Notes: generated by a model not told the origin, from the letters alone. A stretch of 64,000 bases of DNA from Agrococcus lahaulensis DSM 17612 (GCF_000425105.1 NZ_KE384303.1:1-64000), one strand, 5' to 3'; positions 26,596-34,933 are shown, numbered from the stretch's first letter. Numbers and translations: made by a program.

Positions 26596-28287
26596 TCAGC
26601 GGCGGCCGAAGTCGAGCACGTAGTACCAGTAGCCGTTCGCGCCCCGCTCGACGCCGATGCCGACGTGCGTGAAGGACGTGCTCAGCAGGTTGGCGCGGTG
26701 GGCGGAGGAGGCCATCCAGGCGTCCATGATCCCGCCCGGCGAGACGGCCGAGCCGGACGTGCGGCCGACGTTCTCGCCCCAGCCGAGCATGGCGCAGCCG
26801 CGGGCCTGCGCGTTGAGGTTCGGGTTGTGCGCGCTGCCGGTCGCCGAGGTCGCGGCCATCGTGGTCGACCAGCCCTGCGCCATGCTGCTGAGGCAGCCGT
26901 CCTGCGAGAGCGGACCGAGGCCGGCGGCGCTGCGCTCGGCGTTGATGCGGTCGAGGATGGCGATGGGCGCGTCGCCCGCAGCGCTGCCGCTCACCGTGTG
27001 CAGCTGCAGGCCGGGGATCGTCGCCATGAGCTGCGACATGGGCGCGATGAGCCCGCGATCGGAGCACGTGACGTTCGTGCCGCGAAGGCCCGAGACGACG
27101 CCGACGGCGATCGCGCCGCCCGAGCTCGGCGTGCTGACGACCGGGCCGCCGGAGTCGCCGCGACAGAACGCGTTCCCGCTGCTCGCCCGCACCTCCTGCA
27201 CGTTCATGCACTCGGAGCCGTAGCAGGCGACGTAGGCGGCGCCCGTCGTCATGTTGCACTTCCAGCCCGTCACCTGACCCGATGAGCACAGCTGATAGCC
27301 GGCGGGCGGGAAGGAGAGCTGGGTGCCGGTGATGCTGACGGTCGACGTCTCGCTGGTGTAGATGCGCGGCAGCGTGCGGGTGTCGTACGACAGCGCGATC
27401 GCGCCGAGGTCGTAGGGGCGAGCGCCGTCGTTGAGCTCGGCGACGAGGTCGGACGTGCCGATGCGCGTGCCGGCCGCGTTCCGCACCGCGCGGCCGTCGC
27501 GGAAGTCGCTGCAGTGCGCCGCAGTGACGATCACCGGCTGGTGGCCGTAGAAGCCGGTGAAGCCCGACGTGCAGCCCACCCACGAGCCGCTCGCGAACTG
27601 CGTCTGCACGCGCACCCCGCCCGAGACCTCGGTCGAGTCGTTCGAGCGGCCGGCGAAGAGGGCGGCGGATGCGTCGACCGGCTGACCCTGCGCGAGCTCG
27701 GTCACGGCGGTGGTCGTCGGCACGGTGTCGGTCGCCTCGACCGTGACCGTCGCGCCGAGCTGCTCGGCGGCCTGCTCGGTCTCGTCGATGACCTCGAGCA
27801 CCTCGCCCTCGAGCGCGATCGGCTCCGTGCCGGCCGCCTCGGCGGCCTCGGGCGTCGGCACCTCGACCGAGAGCGAGTCGGCGCCGATGCCGATGGCGAA
27901 CGCGCCGTCGGCGGGCATGGATGCCGCGAGCGCGTGGGCGAGCTCGACCAGCTCGGCCTCGCTCGCCTCCTGCGCCACGAAGGTGATGTCGATGCCGCGG
28001 GTCGCCGCGTCGTCGGCGATCGCCCGGACCTCGGACGGCACGGAACCCGCCCAGCCGATCTCGATCGTGCCGGCGACCGGGTCGCCCGAGACCGTGCCGA
28101 TGCGCGGGTGCGGGGAGCGCGCATCCCACATCGAGATCTCGTCGATCACCGCGAGGTGCGCCTCCTGCGTCTGCGCGAGCTGCTCGGACGAGACGGCCGT
28201 GGGCGCGCCGGTCGGGGCGACGATGAGGGCGGTGCTGAGCCCGAGGGTGGCCAGGGCGGCATAGAGCAGGGAGCGGCGGCGGGACAA
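26596..28287 (-). CDS. Secreted trypsin-like serine protease fused to a C-terminal CAP/SCP domain
   Basis: A 563-residue protein with an N-terminal signal segment (SRRRSLLYAALATLGLSTAL). A pro-region of about 180 residues follows, then an S1-type protease with the complete triad: His in VIVTAAHCSD, Asp in YDLGAIAL and Ser in CRGDSGGPVV. Paired cysteines fit secretion. The last 130 or so residues are a CAP domain (ILDRINAERSAAGLGPLSQD, GWGENVG, SSAHRANLLS, HVGIGVERG). S1 and CAP domains are each common, but I do not know this order as a described architecture. The TTG start at 28287 follows GAGG by about 6 nt and places the signal peptide at the terminus. An envelope or secreted role is inferred. 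Confidence 0.88.
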   Translation of the reverse strand: MSRRRSLLYAALATLGLSTALIVAPTGAPTAVSSEQLAQTQEAHLAVIDEISMWDARSPHPRIGTVSGDPVAGTIEIGWAGSVPSEVRAIADDAATRGIDITFVAQEASEAELVELAHALAASMPADGAFAIGIGADSLSVEVPTPEAAEAAGTEPIALEGEVLEVIDETEQAAEQLGATVTVEATDTVPTTTAVTELAQGQPVDASAALFAGRSNDSTEVSGGVRVQTQFASGSWVGCTSGFTGFYGHQPVIVTAAHCSDFRDGRAVRNAAGTRIGTSDLVAELNDGARPYDLGAIALSYDTRTLPRIYTSETSTVSITGTQLSFPPAGYQLCSSGQVTGWKCNMTTGAAYVACYGSECMNVQEVRASSGNAFCRGDSGGPVVSTPSSGGAIAVGVVSGLRGTNVTCSDRGLIAPMSQLMATIPGLQLHTVSGSAAGDAPIAILDRINAERSAAGLGPLSQDGCLSSMAQGWSTTMAATSATGSAHNPNLNAQARGCAMLGWGENVGRTSGSAVSPGGIMDAWMASSAHRANLLSTSFTHVGIGVERGANGYWYYVLDFGRR

Positions 28288-28383
28288 AGCGGACCTCGTG
28301 ACGGTCGGAGTATCAGAACAGGCTGGGGCCACGATGAGCGTAGCGGAGGGGTTCAACCTCGGCTAGAGCTTCCGGGCACGGCC

Positions 28384-28496
28384 GCTGGTCGAGTAGCGCC
28401 GCAGGTGCGTATCGAGACCGGTCGCTCCCGTCTCGATACGGCCCTAAGGGCCTACTCGACGAGCGGGTGGTCGGGCCTACTCGACGAGCGGGGGAG
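28384..28496. repeat. GTCGAGTAG-type palindromic repeat, also supplying a stop codon
   Basis: An imperfect inverted repeat: GGTCGAGTAG and GTATCGAGACC at the left, with GTCTCGATAC and CTACTCGACGAGCGGG at the right, followed by a second copy of the right end. The last part overlaps the DUF4349 gene, so the repeat encodes that protein's final residues and TAG stop. Related copies lie at 36091, 38346 and 53636. Confidence 0.85.
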
Positions 28497-29376
28497 CAGG
28501 GGCCTTGCGGGACGGCATCCGCTTGATGACGCGTCGAACGACGAGGAACGCGACGAGGGCGAGCAGCGCGAGGACCACGAGCGTGGGCACCGCCTGGCCG
28601 AGGCCGAACAGGAACGCTGCGCCCCAGGCGAGGAACGCACCCCAGCCGGCGACGAGGCCGTCCCAGAAGCTCGGCGTGCCCGCCGGCCCCTCGACCGTCG
28701 TCGCGCGGATGCTGACGTCGATCGTCGACATCGCCACCTGGTCGGCGAGCGTGCGCTGCTGCGAGAGGAGCTGCTCGAGCTCGGAGGTGCGCTGCGTCAG
28801 CTGCGCCTCGACGTCGAGCAGGATGTCGGTGTTCGCGGCGGTGCCGAGCAGCTCGGTGAGGCGCTCGACCGAGGCGCGCGCCGCGTTGACGCGCACCTCG
28901 AGATCGCGCACCTGCGCGCCGACGCGCTGCTCCTTCGTGTCGACGGCGGTCACGTCGCCGAGGCCGCGGATCGCGGTGAGCAGGTCCTCGACCTGCGGAG
29001 CCGGCACTCGCACGGTGAGCGTCGCCCACGCGGGCTCGAAGTCGGTCGAGGCGCCCTCGGAGCGCGCGTCGATCGAGCCGTCACGGGCCTCGACGGCGTC
29101 GGCCACCGCATCCGCCGTCGTGATCGGATCCTCGGCGCGCATCGACACGTCGCCGGTGATGATGACGTCGCGGTCGTTCTCGGCGTCCTGCTCGGGGAGG
29201 CCGCCGCTGTCGCCGCCGGCCGACTCCTCGAAGTCGGGCGCGGATTCCGGGAAGCCGCCCTGGTCGGTCGTCGGCATGATCGGCGAGCCGGTCGAGGCGC
29301 CGCTCGCGCCGCAGCCGGTGAGGAGGACGGCGCCGGCGATCAGGATGCCGGCCATCGGGGCGAGTCTGCGGGTCAT
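28477..29376 (-). CDS. DUF4349 lipoprotein
   Basis: A 299-residue lipoprotein. The signal MTRRLAPMAGILIAGAVLLT ends in the lipobox LTGC, with Cys at about residue 22. An acidic linker leads to a DUF4349 domain with ITGDVSMRAEDP, TLTVRVPAPQVEDLLTAI, LGDVTAVDTKEQRVGAQVRD and a coiled-coil RTSELEQLLSQQRTL. A C-terminal membrane helix follows (VPTLVVLALLALVAFLVV) with a basic tail, so the chain is anchored at both ends outside the membrane. The function of DUF4349 is unknown. The last residues, PPLVE, and the stop come from the palindromic repeat, so the ancestral C-terminus has been replaced or extended. Confidence 0.88.
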   Translation of the reverse strand: MTRRLAPMAGILIAGAVLLTGCGASGASTGSPIMPTTDQGGFPESAPDFEESAGGDSGGLPEQDAENDRDVIITGDVSMRAEDPITTADAVADAVEARDGSIDARSEGASTDFEPAWATLTVRVPAPQVEDLLTAIRGLGDVTAVDTKEQRVGAQVRDLEVRVNAARASVERLTELLGTAANTDILLDVEAQLTQRTSELEQLLSQQRTLADQVAMSTIDVSIRATTVEGPAGTPSFWDGLVAGWGAFLAWGAAFLFGLGQAVPTLVVLALLALVAFLVVRRVIKRMPSRKAPAPPLVE

Positions 29377-29456
29377 GGTTCCAGCGTGCTTCGCTGGCGC
29401 GAGAATCACAGCCCAACCTTTCGCATGAGTCGAGCGTCTTGATTCTCGATTCGCGA

Positions 29457-29837
29457 CTACGCGCCGAGTGCCCTCAGTGCGGCCTCGGCCGCGCGCTTCA
29501 CCTCGTCGAGGCCGTGCAGTCCGCGCCACAGCATGTCGGGGTCCATCGCGACGTACGAGTGCGCCGCGATCGACCGCTGCTTCCTCAGCCCGTCCCGTGC
29601 GAGCGTGGGCAAGCCGTCCTCGATCCCGGCCTCGGCGACATCGTTCGCGATCCTGACGACGTCGAGCTCGCAGGCCTTGCGCCGAGTGCGCGCATCGAAG
29701 TCCTCCGCGAAGAAGTCCGCTTGCGTCTGGCCTCGGATCACGGTCTCGATGTCGTCGATGGCAGCGATGATTCGCTCGCATGCAGCGGCCCGCACCGCGG
29801 CGCTTCGTCGGCCTCGCTCGCGCGCCTCTCTATTCAC
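29457..29837 (-). CDS. hepT: HEPN-domain toxin (HepT-like)
   Basis: A 126-residue all-helical HEPN protein of the DUF86/HepT family. The ribonuclease motif Rx4-6H appears as RSIAAHSY near residue 98 and is followed by the Tyr that MntA-type antitoxins are known to AMPylate, giving the full Rx4HxY signature. Family members cleave RNA and are silenced by the partner nucleotidyltransferase. The GTG at 29837 overlaps the stop of the antitoxin gene by 4 nt, so antitoxin is made first. The length is normal. It could act in plasmid or prophage maintenance or in phage defence. Confidence 0.87.
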   Translation of the reverse strand: MNREARERGRRSAAVRAAACERIIAAIDDIETVIRGQTQADFFAEDFDARTRRKACELDVVRIANDVAEAGIEDGLPTLARDGLRKQRSIAAHSYVAMDPDMLWRGLHGLDEVKRAAEAALRALGA

Positions 29838-30322
29838 AGCGGTACCGCCGACGCGCGGATCTCGTCGTACTTGGCGCCCGCGAGCTTGTCGGACAGCACG
29901 TCGACGTCGAACCCGGTCAGACGCTCGATCTCGGCCTCGAACGCGGCGAGCTCGCCCGGGTGCATGTCGTCGGGGGTGTGGACGAGGAGGTCGATGTCGC
30001 TCTCGCGATCGTCGTCGCCGCGCGCCGTGGACCCGAAGACGCGTACATGGCTGATGCGGTGCGCGGCTGCGGCCCGCAGGATGTCTTGCTTCCGCTCCGC
30101 GAGGATTTCGGACGGACGCACATCCGAGACGAGATCGACGTCGTGGCGGAGCGCGTTCAGCGCCGCGATGAGCGTGCGGAGCTCGAGCGTCTGCTTGCCC
30201 TGCTCGAGATCGATGATGCTCGAGCGAGCGATGCCGGCGCGCCGTGCAAGCTCGCGCTGGGAGAGGCCTCGACTGGTTCGCAGAGCGCGGAGACGCCTGC
30301 CCAGGCTCTCGCTGTCGAGCAT
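29834..30322 (-). CDS. mntA: XRE-HTH fused to MNT nucleotidyltransferase (MntA-like antitoxin)
   Basis: A 162-residue fusion. Residues 1-65 are an XRE helix-turn-helix (LGRRLRALRTSRGLSQRELA, ARRAGIARSSIIDLEQGKQ) and residues 85-162 are a minimal nucleotidyltransferase with VFGSTARGDDDRESDIDLLV, which holds the GSx10DxD active site with both metal Asp residues. MntA enzymes put AMP on a HEPN Tyr and so neutralise HepT. The extra HTH would give self-regulation, and a palindrome lies just upstream. The ATG at 30322 is preferred to an in-frame GTG 13 codons earlier because the latter lies inside that palindrome. Confidence 0.87.
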   Translation of the reverse strand: MLDSESLGRRLRALRTSRGLSQRELARRAGIARSSIIDLEQGKQTLELRTLIAALNALRHDVDLVSDVRPSEILAERKQDILRAAAAHRISHVRVFGSTARGDDDRESDIDLLVHTPDDMHPGELAAFEAEIERLTGFDVDVLSDKLAGAKYDEIRASAVPL

Positions 30323-30334
30323 TCGACCCTCCAG

Positions 30335-30352
30335 TGTCGGCGTACTCCGACA
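30335..30352. promoter_or_regulatory. Candidate XRE operator before mntA
   Basis: The arms TGTCGG and CCGACA flank a 6-nt centre with an inner GTAC, about 13-30 nt before the mntA start. An imperfect palindrome here suits binding by the HTH domain of the MntA fusion and autorepression. This is inferred from position and symmetry only. Confidence 0.45.
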
Positions 30353-30414
30353 TTGTGGCACGGTGCGCTGGCAGGCTCCAGGCTGCGCTTCCGATGCGCG
30401 GGACGAGCGACGGG

Positions 30415-31386
30415 TCAGTCGCGCTTCGAGCGCTTCGCCTCGGCCTTCGCCGCCTTCGCCCCGGCCTTCGCGGCCGCCTTCGCCTCGGCGGCCTCGGCCT
30501 TGGCCTCGGCGGCCAGGAGCCGCTCGGTCGCCTTCGCCACCGCATCCGCGGCCTTCGACTCCGCGCGCCGCAGCTGCTCGCGCGCCTCGGCGACGGCCTT
30601 CGCCGCCTCGCGCACCTGCTTGTCGGCGACGATCGCCGCCGGCATGCGCTCGACGTCGTCGTCGGGCTCGCCCCGCTCGAGCCAGCGCGCGATGCCGTCG
30701 AGCAGGCGAGAGAGGCCGAAGCCGAAGCCGCGGCCGTCATCGGGCTGCTGCGGCTCGAACATGCCCTCGCGCACGGCGGGCGCCAGCAGCGGGAACCGCT
30801 CGTCGGTGACGAGCTCGGGCAGTGCGCGCCGCACCTCGTCGTCGACGTCCGCATCGCTCGACGCGCGCGCGTAGAGGGCGATGTAGCCGAGCAGCAGCAG
30901 CAGCGTCGGCACCTTCATGCGATCGGGCGCGTCGACCTCCTCGAGGGCGACGAGGCCCGCCTCGAGGATCGCGAGCCGGTTGGGGGTCGTGGGCGTCGCG
31001 CTCGGCGGCAGGTCGGCGAGCCACGGGTGCGCGTCGTAGGTCGCGCGCACGAACAGCGCCCACTGCTTCACGCGCTCGCGCCACGAGCCGCCCGTGCTCG
31101 GCACCGTCACCTCGCTCGCCGCGTCGAACATGAGCAGCAGCAGGTCGTCCTTGCCGGTGACGTAGCGGTAGAGCGACATCGGCGCGACGCCGACCGCGGC
31201 CGCGACCCTGCCCATGCTGACCGCCTCGAGCCCGTCGGCGTCGGCGATCTCGATCGCCGCTTCGACGATGCGCTCGGTGCTGAGCTCGCGCTTGGGGCCG
31301 CGGTGCGGCAGCGCGGCGACGCCCCACGTGAGGGCGTGCGCGTGCGGCAGGGGCGGGGAGTCGTCGTGCGGCTCGATGCTCGTCAT
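30415..31386 (-). CDS. TetR-family regulator with a long Ala/Lys-rich tail
   Basis: A 323-residue regulator, well over the usual 190-240. The HTH (residues about 33-80: RELSTERIVEAAIEIADADG, VAAAVGVAPMSLYRYVTGKD) and a TetR_C-type ligand domain (to about 215) are normal. From about residue 250 it continues with REAAKAVAEAREQLRRAESK and a repeat-like tail of AEAKA and AKAGAKAAKAE units ending KRSKRD. This is a basic helix resembling histone-H1-like or HU-type C-terminal tails in actinobacteria. The tail may add non-specific DNA binding. It is 36 nt after the aldo/keto reductase gene on the same strand, so the two may share a transcript. Confidence 0.85.
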   Translation of the reverse strand: MTSIEPHDDSPPLPHAHALTWGVAALPHRGPKRELSTERIVEAAIEIADADGLEAVSMGRVAAAVGVAPMSLYRYVTGKDDLLLLMFDAASEVTVPSTGGSWRERVKQWALFVRATYDAHPWLADLPPSATPTTPNRLAILEAGLVALEEVDAPDRMKVPTLLLLLGYIALYARASSDADVDDEVRRALPELVTDERFPLLAPAVREGMFEPQQPDDGRGFGFGLSRLLDGIARWLERGEPDDDVERMPAAIVADKQVREAAKAVAEAREQLRRAESKAADAVAKATERLLAAEAKAEAAEAKAAAKAGAKAAKAEAKRSKRD

Positions 31387-31422
31387 GGGTGTCTCGTGTC
31401 GTCGTGTCGTGTCGTAGCGTCG

Positions 31423-32247
31423 CTAGTTGCGGTCGTCGGGGTGCGTGCCGGTGCGCTCGCCGGTCTCGAGTGCCGCGATCGCGGCCATGTCGTCGTCGCC
31501 GAGGGTGAAGCCGTCGACGTCGAGGTTCTCGCGCAAGCGGTGCGGATGCGTCGACTTCGGCACGAGCGCGCCACCCTTCTGCAGGTGCCAGCGGATGATC
31601 GCCTGCGCGGGCGTCACGCCGTGCTCGGCCGCGATGCGGCGGATGGCCGGATCTGCCAGCACCCGCGAGCGGCCGAGCGGACTCCACGCCTGCGTGACGA
31701 TGCCGAGCTCGTCGTGCACGCGGCGCAGCTCGTGCTGCGGCAGCCACGGGTGCGACTCGACCTGATTGATCGCCGGCGTCACGCCCGTCTCGCCGATGAT
31801 GCGGCGCAAGTGCTCCGCGGTGAAGTTGCTGACGCCGATCGTGCGCACGCGGCCCTCGGCCTGCAGCTCGACGAGCGTGCGCCAGACGTCGACGTAGCGG
31901 TCGCGGGCGGGTCGGGGCCAGTGGATCATGTAGACGTCGATGCGGCCGAGCGCCCGCTCGCTCGCCTCGAACGCGGCCCGCACTGCGGCGGGCTCTTGCG
32001 AGGCCTCGCCCCAGAACTTGCTCGTGACCGTGAGGTCGTCGCGGTCGTGACCCGACGCATCCGCTCGCTTGAGTGCCTCTCCGAGCTCGCGCTCGTTGCC
32101 GTAGAGCTCGGCACCGTCGATCAGCCGGTAGCCGGCCTCGAGGCCCGCGGCGACGACGTCGGCGGTCTCGGCGGGCGGCACCTTGTAGAGCCCGAAGCCG
32201 AGCGCGGGCAGGCTGCTGCCGTCGTTGAGCGCGAGGGAGTGGGGCAC
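31423..32247 (-). CDS. Aldo/keto reductase
   Basis: A 274-residue NADPH-dependent (beta/alpha)8 reductase. The catalytic tetrad can be placed: Asp in LIDGAELYGNE, Tyr in the same segment, Lys in TSKFWGEA and His in MIHWPRP. Cofactor-binding motifs IGVSNFTAEHL and VPKSTHPHRLRENL are present. The length is typical of the AKR5 2,5-diketogluconate-reductase-like group. The substrate is unknown; small aldehydes or keto sugars are possible. The GTG at 32247 (PHSLALNDG follows) starts the family domain, and a longer frame to 32469 has no support. The TetR gene follows directly. Confidence 0.88.
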   Translation of the reverse strand: MPHSLALNDGSSLPALGFGLYKVPPAETADVVAAGLEAGYRLIDGAELYGNERELGEALKRADASGHDRDDLTVTSKFWGEASQEPAAVRAAFEASERALGRIDVYMIHWPRPARDRYVDVWRTLVELQAEGRVRTIGVSNFTAEHLRRIIGETGVTPAINQVESHPWLPQHELRRVHDELGIVTQAWSPLGRSRVLADPAIRRIAAEHGVTPAQAIIRWHLQKGGALVPKSTHPHRLRENLDVDGFTLGDDDMAAIAALETGERTGTHPDDRN

Positions 32248-32369
32248 GCGTCGATCATCGCAGGCGGTGTCGTCCGAGGCGTCCGTCGCGCGAGGGACAA
32301 GGCGCGAGCTCGATCGGGCCGAGCGGGGTGCCGGCCCGCAGCTGTGCCCGATCGGGCTCGCGGCTCGGC

Positions 32370-32519
32370 TCAGCTCCATGGGTGCCAGCCGGGGAGGCGG
32401 GGCAGGACATCCTGGCGATCGCCAGCTGCGATGACGACTGGAATCCGAGGTGCAGAGCGAGCCGCCCACATGGTGGCGATCGAGCTGGCCTCGGTTTCTT
32501 CCACGGCGTACAGCCGCAC
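32370..32519 (-). CDS. Short ORF or gene remnant, unknown
   Basis: A 49-codon frame from a GTG at 32519 reads RLYAVEETEASSIATMWAAR and ends GDRQDVLPRLPGWHPWS. The composition looks protein-like, with a hydrophobic core IPVVIAA, but no ribosome site is visible and no family was recognised. It might be the surviving 3' end of a larger gene lost upstream of the DUF3800 gene. The rest of the 32248-32660 gap holds only the hairpin at 32598. Confidence 0.25.
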   Translation of the reverse strand: MRLYAVEETEASSIATMWAARSAPRIPVVIAAGDRQDVLPRLPGWHPWS

Positions 32520-32597
32520 CGTTGCTGCTGCGGCTGCGCGTCGACTATCGTGGAGAGCGGTAGCGAGGAGTGGAACAGTCTTCGGCGCGCCGATTCG

Positions 32598-32626
32598 AGA
32601 AACCCACGCCTCGTGCGTGGGTTTCT
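32598..32626 (+). ncRNA. Strong RNA hairpin before a DUF3800 gene (candidate DUF3800-type RNA motif)
   Basis: A perfect 12-bp stem (AGAAACCCACGC / GCGTGGGTTTCT) with a 5-nt loop ends 34 nt before the DUF3800 start codon. Structured RNA motifs found upstream of DUF3800 genes have been described as a group, and this position fits. No open frame before it would use it as a terminator on this strand. It could still act as a terminator or attenuator. Membership in a particular motif class was not tested. Confidence 0.5.
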
Positions 32627-32660
32627 GCGTTGGGTCACATGTTGAAGGCACAATCGGCAT

Positions 32661-33576
32661 GTGCTGCTCGCCTACATCGATGAGATCGGCGAACCCGGCG
32701 CGTTCGTCGCGAAGGATCACCCGCGCTTCCATACGAGCCCCGCATTCGGGTACGCGGGCTTCGTCATACCTGAGGTGCACGCACGCCGATTCGGGACCGT
32801 CTTCACCGAGGAGAAGCGTCGGGTCTTCCGGACCGAGATCGAGCGAGCTTCCAATCCTGGTCAGTGGGAGCGCAAGGGGTCATCGATCTTCCGACCCGAC
32901 ACGCTCGCGAAGTTCCCTCAGCAGGTTCGCGTGTTCAACGGGCTCGTGAGGAAGCTGCGCTCGTTCGGCGGCAATCTCTTCTACTACGCGCACGAGAAGC
33001 CGCTGGGCACACCGGCTCAGACACGCTTGGACACCGCGCAGCGCGAGACCAGCGCGATGCAGGAGACGCTCAACCGACTCGCGCGGCATGCCGACTCGCA
33101 GGACGGATCAAATCTCATGGTGATGATCGACCAGATCAACGAGAACCAGCGGTCCGAGCGCGTGCCGAACATGTACGCGCACATCCTCGGGCGTGCGAGC
33201 AGCCACCCCGAGATGCGGCGCATCATCGAGCCGCCGATGCATGTCGACAGTGTGCCTGAGCGCAAACATCCAGTTCGCAGATTGGATCTCCGCCTGCGTC
33301 ACCCGCGCGATCGAGTTTCAGACCATTCGCGATTCGCCCTACCGCTGGGTTACCGGACCGCGGGCTGTCGACGCGGTGCGAGGCTCCTTCACTCACGAGT
33401 CGAAACTGCGCCTGTGGAACCGAGGCGTGCCTGACCTCAATCACTCCGACATCTTCCGCCCCGAGCGTCCACTGCATCCGACCCCGGGCGGGCAGCTGCT
33501 GGGGGCGAGCATCCCGGATGATGCGCTGCGAAAGCTCCGGGCGAGCGCCGAGAGGCACAGATCGACTGAAGAGTGA
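32661..33576 (+). pseudogene. DUF3800 protein, interrupted by a frameshift
   Basis: The GTG at 32661 opens a DUF3800 protein (LLAYIDEIGEPGAFVAKDHP, with the family's N-terminal acidic YIDE motif). It continues well to IIEPPMHVDS at about 33255. There the homology moves to the next frame, LSANIQFADWISACVTRAIE, and runs to a stop at 33576. The D-S and FADW elements would join smoothly if one base were restored. In the sequence as given, the first frame runs on into unrelated residues to 33434. DUF3800 proteins have an RNase H-like fold and are often linked with mobile or defence genes. The shift may be genuine decay or a sequencing error. The 3' end abuts the MFS stop codon. Confidence 0.8.
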
Positions 33577-34779
33577 TCAGCGCGGCAGCTCGACCGGCGC
33601 GGTGTCGGGCGGCTCGCCGATGCCCTGCCGCAGGTCGGGCTGGTGGCGGCGGAAGATCGCGGCGATCGCCGCCGCGATGGCCACCATGACGACCGCGACC
33701 CAGATGCCGCCGACGCCGCCGCTCGCGTCGATCGCGACGCCCGCGATCGCGGAGCCGAGGGCGGCGCCGAGCAGCTGGCCGGTGCCGATCCAGGCGTAGG
33801 CCTCGGGGGTGTCGGCGAACTTCACCGTGCCGGCGACGATCGCCGAGAAGGCCGCGAGCGCCGGCGCCGTGCCGATGCCGGCGATGAAGAGGGCGATCGA
33901 GAGGCCCACGACGTCGCTGAGCGGCAGCGCGATCACCATGCCGAGCAGCACGATGGTCAGGCGGATCGCGACCGACCACGGCGTGATGCCGCGGCCGCCG
34001 AGCGCGAAGCCGCCCGCGAGCGAGCCGAGCGCCGAGACGCCGAGCACGATGCCCGCCTCGAGCGCGCCCTCGCCGAAGGTCGCGACGACGCCCGCCTCGA
34101 CGGCCGCGAAGCCGCCGATGAACATCGACGAGACGATGACCGACAGCAGCACCGGGGGCTTGCGCAGCACCCGGCCGAGCTTGCGCGTCGTCGGCGGGAT
34201 GCGGAGGCGCCGCACCTCGGGCGCGAGGATGAAGAAGAGGGCGCCGATCGCCTGGATCGCGATCGTGACGAGCAGCGTCGGCCCGGTGCCGAGCAGCGAG
34301 ACGAGCAGCGTCAGCAGCACGGGCCCGAAGACCCAGATGATCTCCTGCAGCGCGGCGTCGAAGGAGAACAGCGGCGCGAGCAGGCGCTGCTGCACCATGC
34401 GGGGGTAGAGGGTGCGCACGGTCGGCACGACCGGAGGCATCGCGGCGCCCGCGATCGCGCCGGCGAGCACGTCGCCCCAGAGCGGGATCTCGAAGCTCGC
34501 GATCGACAGGAGCGCGAGGATCGAGATCACCGCCGTCGTGACGAGCACGGTCACGGTTCCGAAGCGGCTCATCAGCCGCGAGACGAAGGGCCCGGCGATC
34601 GCCATGCCGACCGAGAAGGCGGCGAGCACGAGGCCGGCCGCGGTGTAGGAGCCGTGCTGCTGCTCCATGTGCATGAGGATGCCGAGCGAGTACATGCCGG
34701 CGGGGAAGCGCGCGATGAGCTGCGCGAGCATGATGCGCGCGAGCCCAGGGACCCTCAGCACCTCACCGTATGCGCGCAC
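33577..34779 (-). CDS. MFS transporter
   Basis: A 400-residue major facilitator with about 12 membrane helices in two halves. The loop between helices 2 and 3 has SRLMSRFGTVTVL, a version of the G-x3-D/R-R-x-G motif. The middle loop is basic (RRLRIPPTTRKLGRVLRKPP) and cytoplasmic. The protein resembles drug/sugar efflux permeases such as the YfcJ and AraJ groups, but no substrate can be named. The ATG at 34779 gives a short cytoplasmic N-terminus (MRAYGEVLRVPGLAR). It ends exactly where the opposing DUF3800 gene ends, with no gap. Confidence 0.87.
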   Translation of the reverse strand: MRAYGEVLRVPGLARIMLAQLIARFPAGMYSLGILMHMEQQHGSYTAAGLVLAAFSVGMAIAGPFVSRLMSRFGTVTVLVTTAVISILALLSIASFEIPLWGDVLAGAIAGAAMPPVVPTVRTLYPRMVQQRLLAPLFSFDAALQEIIWVFGPVLLTLLVSLLGTGPTLLVTIAIQAIGALFFILAPEVRRLRIPPTTRKLGRVLRKPPVLLSVIVSSMFIGGFAAVEAGVVATFGEGALEAGIVLGVSALGSLAGGFALGGRGITPWSVAIRLTIVLLGMVIALPLSDVVGLSIALFIAGIGTAPALAAFSAIVAGTVKFADTPEAYAWIGTGQLLGAALGSAIAGVAIDASGGVGGIWVAVVMVAIAAAIAAIFRRHQPDLRQGIGEPPDTAPVELPR

Positions 34780-34933
34780 CAGGAGAGCCTACGACGGGTT
34801 GCATCCTGCGGACGTGCATGCCGGATGCGGTGTCTGCGCGGCCGGTGACAGAGCGGATGCGGGTGCACGCGTTCCTCCACAGGAGTGCGATCTCCCGTGG
34901 TGCGGCTCGGTGCTCGCCGCGTACGATCCGCGC

